The notes: generated from the sequence alone by a model not told the origin. Positions 1 through 12,775 are shown, counted from the first letter of the stretch. The stretch is DNA of 64,000 bases from Artemia franciscana (GCF_032884065.1 NC_088868.1:39238867-39302866); one strand, 5' to 3'. A program made the numbers and translations.

Positions 1-1020
1 GATGGAAAACGAGAACAAGTTCCCAGATTCTCCTTATTAAGGATCTGTACCCAATCCTACGTATGTGTAGTAAATGAGTCCTTAAACTCCTGTTGTCACG
101 ATAGAAATCAGAAAGGGTTTCACATCTTCGCTGCTATGAGAATTAGGGGAAAATAAGACCTAGTGTCACAGCTAGGGGTTTTTGGAGACCCAGACACATT
201 CCAAACTCCGCAGACTAGGGCATGAGGGGGGAGGGAGAGGCTTCTAAAGTGATTTCATCATAGTAATACCAAATTTTTCAATGATATTATTATTGTTCCC
301 TAAATACTATACAAGTTCCCTGTGTTATTTTTCTGGAATCATATTTTTCATTAGTTTCAACATAAGGCGACAATTTTTCTCTTATTCCGTAACTGAGATC
401 CACCTTCATACGTTCATTAAGTTACAATTTGGAATTTGTTTTACATTTTCTTAGATTGAAAAATACGTTGAGAAATGCTTGGAATTTGTTGAAAAAGACG
501 AATTTCCTTTTTAAGGCAAGCTTAGATGATTCCCCAAGAAACAGTGCAAGTGATTCTTAATTCTGACTTTGTGAATGGAGAGATATGAGACTAGTATAAT
601 CTACAATACAATATATAAATGATAAAATCTAACAATATATGAATACCCTGTGTTTTTGGATCAAGATGCAGCTGAGGGCTTATCGCAAAATTGGTGTTTA
701 AGAGGTAAAGTAAACCTTGAGTAGCAAGGAAATCAAAAGATTTGGCCCCTTGAATCCCTCTAAAATCTATTAATACCTAAAACTCACGACTTTCTAAGAT
801 TTTTATTTTGGCTGTTTCAAATTATGAAGTTTTAGGGACAGTATTAAATATTCGTCGATGTTGCCACATTGAACCATGACAATAAATAAGGTAAACTAAT
901 TAGTTAAATTTAACAACGGCTTTTAATGGTAAAAATTCAATTGATTCCTGAAGAAAAGTAAAGCTAGAAAAGGAAAGGAAAGTGATTGCTGATTCTGTAG
1001 ATTGTTTCATTTATTTTAAT

Positions 1021-1411
1021 TTGTGCAGCCACTAGCGTAAGCTGCACAACTGCATCTGTTATCACTTTTTACAAACACAACTGCATATCTTTTTAAAAAA
1101 TTGTATCCACTAAAGTTACGACTTATCCGATTCAAATAATCTGATTTTATTTCCACACTCTTTTAGTTTGTGCAGCCACTAACGCAAGCTGCATAACTGC
1201 ATATGAAGACCTCCTTTATTAAAAATTGTATCCACTAAAGTTACCACTTATCCAATTCAAACAATCTGATTTTATTTCCACTGCCTTTTAATTTGTGCAG
1301 CAACTAACGTAAGCTGCAAATCTGCATATGGAGAACTCTTTTTTTTAGAAATTGTATAAACCAAAGTTACCAATTATCCAAATCAAACAATCAGATTTTA
1401 TTTGCACTGCC
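1021..1411. repeat. Three tandem copies of a ~120-147 bp unit
   Basis: Units start at about 1021, 1168 and 1293, each opening TTGTGCAGCCACTA or a close variant and ending in a run like CAATCTGATTTTATTT. The copies differ by scattered substitutions and small indels, so the duplication is not recent. The array lies downstream of the last BTB exon visible here. I see no coding potential. The rest of 1-2699 holds no exon I can support, apart from the repeats listed separately. Confidence 0.8.
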
Positions 1412-1689
1412 TTTGGTACTTTGAGGGTCTTCACATTAGGAAGTATTGCTTCCGTTAATTCAGGAGGGGAAATTTCATGACCTTCATTAATTTCCTCCCA
1501 TTGTATAAAACCTCCGTGTCATATCTTGTACATGGCTTAGACCAAACACAGCGAAGAAATCCTAAGACATACTAGTATGCATGACCGTATGAAGGATTTT
1601 TATTCGAGGAGAGTTTTTCTTCTTTTATTGAATCTGCGTTCATTTATATAATATTTAGAGTTATAAATATAGTTACTTACTTAAAATAA

Positions 1690-1915
1690 TTGTTCGGGGG
1701 AAGGGGGGGGGGTAAGTTTGACTTTTTGTCCCAGCTTCTTAAGATCGATTCTTGAAACATAAGGGCCGTTTAATTAGAATAGAATTTTTTTTAAGTATTA
1801 TTAGCGGCAAGAGCAATGTATTAAGGAGAGGGGCGACCCCTTCACAGGCGGAATAATTTTTGTTCGTTTTGAGTTTTAATGTTGCTCCTTACTTTCAGTT
1901 AAGAAACATTTTTTT
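1690..1915 (+). repeat. Foldback-family interspersed repeat, fragment
   Basis: The right end reads GTTTTAATGTTGCTCCTTAC followed by TTTCAGTTAAG, the same terminal block found near 15730, 16285, 53345 and 62560. The preceding part (tttgactttttgtccc, then ttcttgaaacataagggccg) matches the copy at 18240-18310. It is a degraded member of the most abundant interspersed repeat in the window. Confidence 0.7.
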
Positions 1916-1965
1916 AAATTAATTTCATGTTTTATCTAATTTCGTAAGAGCAGAAATGACCTTTT

Positions 1966-2655
1966 CATTATGTTCTCAATAAAAAATAAGTACAATTAAT
2001 GTTGATCGCGGACCTTGCTTCAGCTTAGTCCATTTTCTTCAACCTGATAGCATCAACAGAAAATCTACCCTACAGGTAAATTTACCCTGTTGGTTAAATT
2101 TTGAATAAAATTAAAAATTCTCAAGATGGAATACAAAAAATTGGTCCGCATTCTTTCTATCTTTAGTAAATCTTAATTAATTTTTATTTAAAGTTTAAAT
2201 AATTATTATAAAAATTGGAAGTGGCTTCCCTAAACAGTTGTTAATGGTATTAGAATTAAGCCACTTTTGTGTCTTTTTTTGGTCATAAAATTTTATATGT
2301 TCATTATGTTCTCAAAAAAAAAAAAAGTAAAAATAATGTTGATCGCGGGCCATTATCTTCAACCTGATATCATAAACAGAAAATCTACCCTACAGGTATA
2401 CAATCTACCCTACAAAAATCTACCCTACAGGTAGATTTACCCTGTTGGTTAAATTTTGAATAAAATTAAAAATTCCCAAGATGGAATACAAAAAATTGGT
2501 CCGCATTCTTTCGTTAATCTTTAGTTAATCTTAATTGATTTTTATTTAAAATGTCAATTAAATATTATAAAGATTGGAACTGGCTTCCTTCAACTGTTGT
2601 TAAGTTTTGTCTTCTTTGTGTACTTTGTGTAACTTTTTTTGAGTATAAAATATAG
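1966..2655. repeat. Direct duplication of a ~300-bp segment
   Basis: The block beginning ATTATGTTCTCAA near 1968 recurs from about 2304. The copies share GTTGATCGCGG, CAACCTGATA, AAAATCTACCCTACAGGTA and ATGGAATACAAAAAATTGG. The second copy contains a short local triplication of CTACCCTACA near 2390-2430. No reading frame is conserved between the copies. Confidence 0.75.
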
Positions 2656-2699
2656 TATATAGTATAAAATATAGTATATAAATAAAATAAAAGACTTAC

Positions 2700-2869
2700 A
2701 GTTCGTTGGAAGCCACTTCTGAGCATTCTCTTGAAAGTCGGTTCTCTGCAAAGGAGCTTTGTGATGTGAGACTGGCAGACATTGATTGACTCACGAATCG
2801 ACCCCGTTTTATCATTGAAGGATGTGAAGGCAATTCAACAAGCCCCTTGATCTGGAGGGTCTCAGCAGT
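2700..2869 (-). CDS. BTB-domain gene, exon 3 (end of BTB domain and linker)
   Basis: On the minus strand an acceptor (TTTTCATAAAG, AG at 2871-2870) opens a frame reading TAETLQIKGLVELPSHP. This is the classic end of an arthropod BTB/POZ domain (family pattern LLKTAESLQIKGL). The frame joins exon 2 in phase 0. The rest is a Ser-rich, low-complexity linker typical of the segment between the BTB domain and the DNA-binding module. The exon is 170 nt (56 codons plus 2) and ends at a canonical GTAAGT donor (GT at 2699-2698) in phase 2. The ORF beyond it reads one residue into the intron before a stop. Further exons, probably zinc fingers or another DNA-binding domain, must lie off the left edge; I found none in 1-2694. 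Confidence 0.85.
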
Positions 2870-4689
2870 CTTTATGAAAACAAGAATCATTCTTATGATT
2901 ATCAATTATAATCACAGATATGAAATATAGTTTGAGCGGGGAAGTAAGTTTAGCCTTCTTTTATGCTTTTAGAACCTACAGAAATGGGGGAGGGGGGATG
3001 GTTAAAAACATAAAATTTGATCTTAATGTCAGAATATTTTGCACTCCTGGTGAATTTTTTATCTTCAACAAAGGGGTGGAGGGCTAAGGGAAGTACATAT
3101 TTCTAGCACCCTCCTAAATCCACATTAAAAACAAGACTCTTGCTTATGACGAACCTATTACTACAATCCTTCGACATCAATTTGTCAATAGTGATATTCA
3201 GAAGCTAAGTTTTAAAATAAATGTTTGAAGCCAAATAGACAAAACTTAGACGAAACTTTTGTTGTCAAGCTTACATAAAAGACTAATGCTTGATATAGCA
3301 TAAAATGGACGCGGAAAAGTACAGTCAAACGTGTTTGAGAAACACGTTAAGGGTTGGAAACACGTAACAGAAAACTCGCAAGGGCTGGAAAGACATGGTG
3401 TTTTCCTTCTGCGTTTGAAGAACGTAGGTGTACAAGAGAATAGCGGAATTTTCTCGTAAGAAATAGCATTTTCTTGGGCAAATAATTTAAATTTGAAAAC
3501 TCTGATACTCGGAATGAAGAAAATGGTTGGCCAAACCATCAATCAGTATATTAAGAGAGATTGGGTGAGCTCTAACTCAATTGTAGATATTCCCGTAAAT
3601 GCAGTATTGAGAATATTCGGTTTTACTGAGTCAAACTACTATTAAAAATTTGTAAAAAGGGAGCGTTAACCAAGAAAGAATTCGTAGGTCGAAGTTGGTG
3701 TAAAATACGTTTATATTGCATAGATATGGCCGTTCTCTAACTTTACGCATTCCCCAGCAATCAATTAAAGCAACTTATTGCTTCCCAGTAGCTTACTTTA
3801 CGGCAAAAAAGTTACCCCCGAATAATTTTCACACTTCTTTTTTGCTTTTTTTTATTTTCAACATTCATATTTGCTCACTATATTATTTATAGCATTATGA
3901 TTTGTTTTTCAATTCATGCCTATTACTTAAATGACATGAAAATTTTCCCAGTAATCAATTACAGCAACTTATTGCTTCCCAGTAGCTTACTTTCTGGCTA
4001 AAAAGTTACCCCCGAATAATTTTCACATATTTCTTTTTTTTTCAACATTCATATTTGCTCACTCTATTATTTATAGCATTATGATTTGTTTTCCAATTTG
4101 TTATTGATTGTTATTCAATTCATTATGATTGTTTTTCAACACAGCAATACCAAAAAAAAAAAACAGCAGACCCTGTGCTAGCCATGCCATTGCATAACAA
4201 AAAAGAAGCTGGTAAGAAATTGGTGCGACTCCTCTTTCAGTGATTTTTATATGTATCTGTTAATTAAAGTGATTTGCATATATTGGGATCGGCTCACCAA
4301 TAAACATACAATTATTTGTACCTTTTGTACAAATTGTCAACAGATTAATAATTACCTTTTTTTTACCAGCAAGTACAAGTAAGTATCTTTTGTTGTTATA
4401 AACAGAAATGGCAACAATTTTGCCAATTTTGGCCATTCCTATTGTCGGTTGATGGGGGGCAAACACGTGCAGATGAAACTAAGCAAAAGTTAGAATAAGG
4501 TAAAATTTTACCTAGCATACCTTACCTCTTCACCCTTACTATAATATCGAGATCTAAAATCCACCTCAAATTGGAAAATCCTAATACCAGAGGTGAATAT
4601 CTACAAATTTTATTTAATCCCATAAGTCTACAGTATATATTACTTGGATGACCTTAGACCCACCTGTGCCTCCAAAAGCAACCAGGGCA
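2870..4689. other. Intron 2 of the BTB gene, 3' part
   Basis: No exon is supported. ORFs here (such as 3246-3542 and 4260-4466) lack recognisable domains. The stretch contains one tandem duplication, listed separately, and T-rich low-complexity sequence. Confidence 0.6.
3751..4108. repeat. Two direct copies of a ~165-bp segment
   Basis: Copies at about 3751-3919 and 3945-4108 share CAACTTATTGCTTCCCAGTA, AAAAGTTACCCCCGAATAAT and a shared CATATTTGCTCACT-type tail. The offset is about 194 bp. Intronic and non-coding. Confidence 0.8.
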
Positions 4690-5330
4690 TCAAGAAGGAG
4701 CCACCAACCTTCCCGCAGCTTTGCTTCTGATAGTATATCCTCTCACTGAGGCTGGATTGAGGTGCTCAGTTTAAGCACATCTTTCTGTCAAGTTAGGCGC
4801 ATGGTCTTTCTGTTTCTGCCTCTTCAGAGAGTACCCAATGATTGTCAGTGGAACACTGCATTCGGTAGGCAGGGATTGTCCATGCGTAGTATGTGGCCAA
4901 AGTATCTCCATCGGCGAAATCTTATCATATCTGTCGCAAGCGGCTGACTCATCTTGTCGAGGATTGATTGGTTGGTTATCCCTTGCTGTCCAGTGGATGT
5001 TGCGAATTCTTCTGAGACATGTGGTCTCAAAAACGAGAGTTCTCCTCTCATGTTCCTGGTTAAAGTACCAGGATTCACCTGCGTAAAACGTTGCTATTAA
5101 GCAGTCGTGACTTCAGCCGAAGAAAAAAATTTAGGGACCACCAAAGTTTCCGTAATCTATTGAAGGTTCTATTGGCTTGACCAATTCTTGGAGCACTTCT
5201 TTTGTTGGCAGCTTCAATTCTAGGTGTGGCATGTGGCCACATAGAGTCTTCGACCGTATAAGAAATAGAACCACTGAGCTTGATGTAGGTTGAAAAAAGC
5301 AATATCCCCAGCTATCTACGAAAACAACTT
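4690..5330 (-). mobile_element. RTE-like LINE, 3' fragment of ORF2
   Basis: Minus-strand frames give two consecutive blocks of the C-terminal region of a non-LTR reverse-transcriptase polyprotein. One (5302-5090) reads KLSGSISYTVEDS, then IEAANKRSAPRIGQANRTFN, matching the family pattern YLGSIIxxDG...ARIxKAxxxFxxLkkiW. The other (5078-4845) carries RRWRYFGHILRMDN, the usual R-R-L-R-W-F-G-H-V-L-R-M signature. The blocks are in different frames, so the copy is broken. It lies in BTB intron 2, in the gene's own orientation. Confidence 0.8.
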
Positions 5331-6855
5331 CCTTAATCACCTGATTGAACTGACCGAAATCGCCTTAATCAACCTTACTGAAAAATCCCCCAACATACTC
5401 TTAGCTGCTTTTGTAATTTAACAGGAAGTTGTTGGAGTATCAACACAAAAACGTTGAATTACGATGGTTAGCAGGCTCAAAAGAGATTTCCTTGGCTTAA
5501 TAGTCAGTTTTTCTTGGGACTGCGGTCTCTGTTTTAAAAAACGTTCAAAGCCGTTAGGGATTAATAGCCAGTGAGTCTCCATTTTGTTGAAGAAAAAATC
5601 TGGTCGGATATTTTTGTTTATTTGAAACAAAATCTTCTCATCAAAAATCTGTTGTGATTTTCTCTTGAAATGACTAAGAAGCGCTGATAACTTCATATTC
5701 CTTACGTTTAGGATTCACGTACTAGCCCATAAATGTATAACTGCCTCTATACTGACTTCTTGCTAATACCATGCTGACTTTTTGCTATTTTCACTTTTCT
5801 AAAGTTTTCTTTTAACCAGCTCAAAAAATTGATATAAATTTGCCAAGAATGACTGAAATTAGTTGCATTTCACACAATGCCAACGCTACTTGTGGAACAT
5901 TTATCTCTCCACCAGCATGCTAAAATGTATATATTTTCTCACAATTTAGGAATATTGTGTACGCGTGTGAGCGGCACCCACGCATTCTCTTTTTCTATTG
6001 TTATCAGTTTTTCATGCTGCACTAAGAGACCGAGTTTTGCTTGTGAAGGGAATTATAGACATAAAAACGACATTCAGTGTAACCCCCCTTCGGAAATGTA
6101 TTCCCTTACCCTGATTTACACGAAAAACTTTTCTGTAATATTTACAGAATTCTTTTTTTTAAACAATGGCACAGAGGGGGAGGTAATTTTTAAGCTCTAG
6201 GAGTCAATTTTCTCATCCAATTGACATGCCTGGGAATTTATAATTAATTTAGGTTCCTGCCGCAATGATGCCATGAATTATTCAGATTTTCTGGATAATC
6301 TTTGTCAAACAATGTCCGACGCATAAGTTAAAAATTCTAACTTTATTTTCCGAATACTTTCAAATTTGGAATACGGTCACTTTATAAATGTGGGGAATAT
6401 GCCGCAATAAAATGTTATACAATTTCTGGCAATACTTTATCTTTGCTTAGACGGCACTATTGCCATGCCTATGATTTTTGTTTCGGCTCTATGTTAAACT
6501 CACGAAGCAACGTATTTGCTAAATAGTTACTTTTCTTCACTGCCGCTTGAACAGCACCTACTTCAATAGCACCCCCTCTTGCCCCTCCCCCCAATAAAAA
6601 TACTGTAGCTACACCCCTGCCTACAGCCATGTTAGTTCTATTCATACAAAAAAAAACTCAATTTTCTAAGATTTTTGATAAGTTATTTTTAAATTGTAAA
6701 GTTTTTAGGACATTTCCAAAATCCTGTCAATTTTGTCATTTTGAACCGTGAATATAAATAAGCGCAACTAATTAGTTAGATTTCGTACATAAAAGTTCAA
6801 ATATTAACCTCTAATTTTAATTCTAATTCTCAAAGACAGCTACAACTTCAAAAGA
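5331..6855. other. Intronic sequence, nothing recognised
   Basis: I see no domain, RNA gene or clear repeat. The plus-strand ORF at 5877-6200 (107 codons) has no recognisable motif and no supporting splice or start context. Confidence 0.5.
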
Positions 6856-7593
6856 AAGCTACATCTTTTTAAGCTGTTTTTAAGCTGTACATCGTATTTT
6901 TTTATCATTTTCTTCTTCTTTTTTCTTTTTTTTTTACAGGTTTTTTTTACGGATCAACCGAGATCCGTTGATTTTTGAATTTAAAAAAGAGGGAATAGTT
7001 GTGGGAAAAGTGGAAGTCATGGCCAATTGTAGAAAAAAGCCAAGACAGATATTTGAATTCAGTGGGCAGCCCAGTCAAGGGTTAATTTTATCCCTTTGAT
7101 TGCCGTTGCTACTGTCTGCCATTTATGCTACACCTTTCCGTGCATGTGTGTCCCTTCACCAATGCCAAACTAGAGTCGTACCTGTTGGAGGTTCTCGCTG
7201 GGGAACACACGCAGGTTGACTACGGGTTAACTAGAGTCAACCCTCTCAGAGTCAACCCGCTGAACTAGAGTCAACCCGCTGAACTAGAGTCAACCCTGCT
7301 AATTCACGGTGGGTTGGGTTCAACCTGTTGGAGGTTCTCTCTCAGGTTAATTCACGATCGCAGAAAGGGGGAAGCAGCATATTGACAAATGGAAATAACG
7401 AGTCCAATTCAAGGCCTACAAGGGCCTCCTGCAATCTGTCTCGACTCTTATGCAAGTGAACTTGCATTTATAAGCCAAGGGATTTGGGCGAGAAAATAAA
7501 AGCTACATCTTTTTAAGCTGTTTTTAAGCTGTACATCGTATTTTTTTATCATTTTCTTCTTCTTTTTTCTTTTTTTTTTACAGGTTTTTTTTT
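6856..7593. repeat. ~93-bp direct repeats flanking a 550-bp block
   Basis: Near-identical segments at about 6856-6948 and 7499-7593 begin AAGCTACATCTTTTTAAGC and run through a pyrimidine-rich tract into ACAGGTTTTTTTT. The spacer holds a short tandem of AACTAGAGTCAACCCGCTG-type units (about 7210-7310) and two copies of GTTGGAGGTTCTC. The layout looks like a small element with terminal direct repeats or a segmental duplication; no ORF is present. Confidence 0.75.
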
Positions 7594-8319
7594 ATCCAAT
7601 TTTCATTTTTCGCGATTTCAGAAATTTCTACACGATTAATCCAAACGCCAGATTCTATTTTCACTGTTATTGGTGCTTCCAAGATACTACAAAAATACAA
7701 GAACACAACTGATTTTTAGTAGGATTTAAAAAGTAATTTCGTATTTTCCTTATATTTTATGTATAAAACATTCTTTGCGTATATTTTATGTTAAGCGGAA
7801 AATAAACAATTATTCTCATATTTTATAATAAATAAAAAGACAATAAAGAAAATACGTAATTTTTCAGAACTATATAGAACTAGTTTTAACTATTATTTAT
7901 TAGGAAATTTTATTGAATACAATTTAACCATGTATATTTAAAAATGAAAATTTTCATCAATTTTACATTCATTATATACATTATGGTTTACTTATCGTGC
8001 ATGATTTTTAACCAAAAAGTTATGGATATTTTCAAGATTCATTCTTGTTTGCTTTCATAAGAAAAAAAAACAAATAAAATCGCATGCCAGACGGTTAATT
8101 TGACTGGATCCTTTAGTCGTATCATGAAATCTATCCATAAGCCTACACATAAATATATATCCATAATATAAGCATAATTTTATCCATTTAATACTGTAAT
8201 GTTAGGGAAAAAAACTAAATAGAAAATCGCTAAATTTTGCAGGACAGTAGAAACCCGGAAAACTTCCTTCAAAAACCAATATTTGGAAAAGGATAGTCTA
8301 TATCCATCCTTCAAAACAC
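7594..8319. other. AT-rich intron, nothing recognised
   Basis: Very AT-rich sequence without ORFs, motifs or clear repeats. Confidence 0.5.
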
Positions 8320-8735
8320 GATTTTGACATAAAAACTTCTAAAATTTTGCTATTAAATGTATCCTTCAAGATATGAATTCGACATAAGCTTCCAAAACAT
8401 TCGAATTAAATTTGGCATGGTCTTGACATAAGATATATTAAATTTCAATTTATAAATATAAAAATCGAAATTGTGACATAAAATGCGTTAAATTCCAATA
8501 TTTAAGTATTTGAGGAAATCTGAAACTCTGATACTAAATTTATGATAGTTTTGACATAAAATGCATTAAATTGCATTATTACAGCATTTGAGGAAATCTG
8601 GAATTTTGATATTAAATTTGGCATAGTTTTGACGTAAAGGACATAAGATTGAAATACTTGAGAATTTGAGGACACCTAAAATTTTGATATAGATTTGTCC
8701 TAGTTTTTACATAAAATGCAGTAAAATCCAATATC
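8320..8735. repeat. Degenerate tandem repeat, ~90-100 bp period
   Basis: Four to five diverged units share TTTTGACATAAAATGCATTA-like and ATTTGAGGAAATCTG-like blocks followed by TTTGATATTAAATTTGGCAT-like blocks. They lie directly next to the LINE fragment that follows. Confidence 0.6.
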
Positions 8736-8754
8736 AAAACACATTATCAAATAA

Positions 8755-9175
8755 AAGTGTGAAAGTGTGAGCAAAATGAATGAACTTTTGGAGGTCTTGC
8801 GAGTTTAGGGTGCTAGAATTGGTTTGAAAATTAATATTAAGAAGACTACGTTACTAAGGTAAGGAATAAGTGAAGATGAAAAGGTGACGTTGGGTAACAA
8901 AGGATTGATCAGGTGGGAAGCTTCAGTTACCTTGGTAGTATTATTAGTAAAGACGGTGGGAGCAATGAAGGTATTAAAAATAATATATCCAAGGCTCAGG
9001 GCGTCTTTTTCACGGTTAAAAAAAGTTTGGAAGAATAGAAAGATAAGTCTGAAAAAAAGATTAGAATATTGGAAGGTACAGTGATGACTGTAGTCACATA
9101 TGGCTCTGAAGCATGGGCGCTCCGAAAAGCGGATGAAGATTTACTAGATATTTTCGAGAGAAATTGCCTCTTGTT
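8755..9175 (+). mobile_element. RTE-like LINE fragment, C-terminal ORF2
   Basis: The plus strand reads, with frameshifts, KMNELLEVLR, then GARIGLKINIKK, then a YLGSIISKDGG equivalent, then MTVVTYGSEAWALRKADEDL and FERNCL. This is the same family as the copies at 20.1, 26.4 and 31 kb, and at 29.0-29.4 kb the correspondence is nearly word for word. At least two frame breaks make it a dead copy. It is followed by a short (AT) run and sits antisense to the host BTB gene, in intron 2. Confidence 0.85.
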
Positions 9176-9431
9176 ATCAGTATCATTGATTATTTTATTA
9201 TCTTTTATTATATATATCATATATATATGTATATATATACATATCAGGGCCTCCCCCCTTCAGCTCCAGCCTACTAATGTACCTGACGTTGTACCAAATA
9301 CGAATAGTTATAATCTATATAGTTGTATCATAATAGTTAATCAGTAAACAAGAATAATTAATTAATACTTATCAATATATAATGAAAAATAATTAATAGT
9401 TTACTATTAATAATAATATTAAAATAATCAT

Positions 9432-10398
9432 AACCTTAATAATTCCACTAAGTCGATCATTTGTGATGTTAACTTCGCCAAAATAAACAAAATGGATAAC
9501 AGCAACAAGATCAGATATTATAAATACATAATTAAAATAATATTATAAATACATAAAATAAATATTATAAATATATTTATAATTAAAATTTATAAAATAA
9601 TTAAAATTTAAATTTAAATATTAAAATTATTTTAATATTAATATTAAAATAATAATAATTCAATAGGAATAGTTAACCTTAATAATTCCGCTAAGTCGAT
9701 CCTTTGTGATGTTAACTTCGCCAAAATAAACAAAATGGATAACAGCAACAAGATCAGATATTATAAATACATAATTAAAATAATATTATAAATACACAAA
9801 ATAAATATTATAAATATATTTATAATTAAAATTTATAAAAAAAATTACAATTTAAATATTGAAACTATTTTAATATTAATATTAAAATAATAATAATTCA
9901 ATAGGCATAGTTGACCTTAATAATTTCACTGAGTCGATCCTTTGTGATATTAACTTAGCCAAAATAAACAAAATGGATAACAGCAACAAGATCAGATATT
10001 ATAAATACATAATTAAAATAATATTATAAATACATAAAATAAATATTATAAATATATTTATAATTCAAATTTATAAAATAATCTAAATTTAAATTTAAAT
10101 ATTAAAATCATTTTAATGTTTATATTAAAATTATAATAATCCAATAGGAATAGTTAACCTTGATAATTCCGCTAAGTCGATCCATTGTGATGTTAACTTA
10201 GCCAAAATAAACAAAATGGATAACAGCAACAAGATCAGATATTATAAATACATAATTAAAATAATATTATAAATACATAAAATAAATATTATAATTATAT
10301 TTATAATTCAAATTTATAAAATAATCTAAATTTGAATTTAAATTTTAAAATTATTTTAATGTCTATATTAAAATTATAATAATTCAATAGGAATAGTT
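9432..10398 (-). repeat. Four tandem partial copies of BTB exon 2 (~243-bp unit)
   Basis: The 3' 79 nt of BTB exon 2, its donor and intron sequence downstream of it recur at 9432, 9675, 9913 and 10156, ahead of the authentic exon whose same point is 10399. The period is 238-243 bp. The exon-derived part is identical to the real exon in the 9675 copy and differs by about 2, 6 and 3 bases in the others. All four copies break from the exon at the same base (after GATCA on the plus strand), so they lack the 5' half of the exon and its acceptor. The AG expected at the break is absent, so they should not be spliced in as they stand. The unit is otherwise AT-rich intron. Confidence 0.9.
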
Positions 10399-10401
10399 AA
10401 C

Positions 10402-10542
10402 CTTAATAATTCCGCTAAGTCGATCCTTTGTGATGTTAACTTCGCCAAAATAAACAAAATGGATAACAGCAACAAGATCATTGTATGATATATCTTTTAA
10501 AATGACTATCGGATGCTTGTCTGGATTCACTGCAAACAATTC
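10402..10542 (-). CDS. BTB-domain gene, exon 2 (core of BTB domain)
   Basis: An acceptor TTTCAG (AG at 10544-10543) opens a phase-0 exon of exactly 47 codons. It reads ELFAVNPDKHPIVILKD, then FVYFGEVNITKD and RLSGIIK. It aligns along its length with the second half of tramtrack-group BTB domains (family pattern LF..NP.KHPIVILKDV.Y.DL..L..FMYRGEVNV.Q..L..LLK). The usual FMYRGEV is FVYFGEV here, a notable change in a strongly conserved turn. The donor is AAG|GTTAAC, a weak match to consensus, but it falls where the domain needs it and exon 3 continues in the same phase. The exon is too short and lacks a Met, so simple ORF scans miss it. Confidence 0.85.
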
Positions 10543-11046
<504 letters not shown>

Positions 11047-11343
11047 GTTAGCGTTACTTTTGCTAAAACCGGGTTACCCGTAAAATAAATTGGCGGTGCC
11101 GAAATCAAGAATCAGTAAACGCATAGGAAATATATAATATAAGCTATATATTTAAGTAAGGTTAGGGAGGTTACGCAAGGGCACGCAATTCGGTCCAATA
11201 ATCAAAAGGAGGAACCGAGTACTTGAAGATGAGCTTCATCCGGCGTTGCACTTCTATCAGGAACGATTTTCCTGGGGATTTTGTTCCAGCAAATCCCTCT
11301 TTAGACTCCTTCAAAAGAAGGCTCAGCTTACATTTACAACCCC

Positions 11344-11441
11344 AGGGTTTCAATACTTGAAATTTAATTAAAATACTTAATTGAAATACCTTAGGGTTTC
11401 AATACTTGAAATTTAATTAAAATACTTAATTGAAATACCTT
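11344..11441. repeat. Exact 49-bp tandem duplication
   Basis: The unit AGGGTTTCAATACTTGAAAT... occurs at 11344-11392 and again at 11393-11441 without visible differences, suggesting a recent event. The remainder of 11045-11690 shows nothing else. Confidence 0.9.
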
Positions 11442-11689
11442 GACTAAAATTAATACCTGGCTGAAATTAATTAATTGATATACTTGAAAATTAATTAAAC
11501 CTCGGGGTAAATGAAAAGCAGCATGTCAAATACGTTTAAGTACCTGGCGCCGAGAATATAGGATAAAGGGGTAAGATTGAATTCGCACCAGAAACGATTA
11601 TTATATTCGGAAAGAGAAAAGCACAGTATGTTCACTATATTCATAGAGCATTTATGTGAACTGCTCAATATTTATCGAAATTCGTTTAT

Positions 11690-12775
11690 TAATTCGATTC
11701 ACTAAATATACGAAGAAGGCTTGACAAATTTTAAAAGAAAGCAGAAAGCTTACAAAGCATTTTCAGATTTCACATATTATTTCACGTATAGAACTGTAAA
11801 GAAAATTCAAAAATTTATTCTTTATAATGACAATTTTATATTCCCTAAATTTTACGTAAAAGAGTACATATACACATAGAGACTAAATTAGTGTTACAGG
11901 AAAACTAACTATTAGTCCCAGATTTAACATGCGTTTTATCAAGACTAAGAAAAAGTATACAGAGAAAGAAGAGATGTGGATAATTTTTCTTAAGTTTTAC
12001 AGAAAATTTACAGTGCAGATTATAAATAGACTGCATAGAAACATCTATCGACCAAAAATTGTAGTCAAAATTCAATATTAGCCGCAAAATGGGTACTGAA
12101 ATTTAAGCCTTCCAGTCTGTCGAGAATAAAAAGCAATGACAATTCTAGTCAATTCCCAATTGTCCAGTCAATTGAACGAGTCAAAACAAGACTTTATTTT
12201 TTAAACAATAAGAAAAGAAAAGGTAAATTTGGTAAATTCTCTTGTTTCACCTTGTTTCAATCTTGCTTCATTAAATTTGTTAAAGACGCATCCCGTCTTT
12301 TGGAAGTTTTGCTCGTTCTGGATGTTTTTTTTTCTTTTTTTTCTATGCTCGTTTTACATTTTAGAAGTATACGGAAAGCTTACAAAGCATTTTCAGATTT
12401 CACATATATTTCACGCATAGAACTGTAAAGAGAATTCTAAATTTTATAGGAAATTTAGTCTCAGAATTGACGAAATATACGAAAAAAACTTGACAAATTT
12501 TAGAAGAATGTAGAAAGCTTACAAAACACTTTACAGGAAAGCAGGAAATAAAAAATTATTGTCAGATATGCCCTAAATTTTACTTAAAAGAGTACAAATA
12601 CACAGAGAAACTAAATTAATGTTACAGGAAAACTAACTATTTGTCCCAGATGCAACATATATTTTATAAAAAGGAGTAAGAAAAAGTAAACAGAGAAAGA
12701 AGAAATTTGGATAATTGTTCTTAAATTTTGCAGAAAATTTACAGTGCAGATTATAAATAGACTGCACAAAAACAA
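11690..12775. repeat. Diverged ~200-400 bp segmental duplication
   Basis: Blocks at about 11850-12042 and 12576-12772 are homologous, sharing GTTACAGGAAAACTAACTAT and TTTACAGTGCAGATTATAAA. Blocks near 11740 and 12370 share GAAAGCTTACAAAGCATTTT. The order suggests duplication followed by rearrangement in intron 1. The stretch 12776-13382 shows nothing else. Confidence 0.7.

Noticed and set aside
5877..6200. 107-codon plus-strand ORF
   Set aside because: No domain, no splice or start support, within a host intron.
9432..10240. Alternative BTB exons in the tandem copies
   Set aside because: Each lacks the first 62 nt of the exon and any AG at the truncation point, so none is spliceable as it stands.
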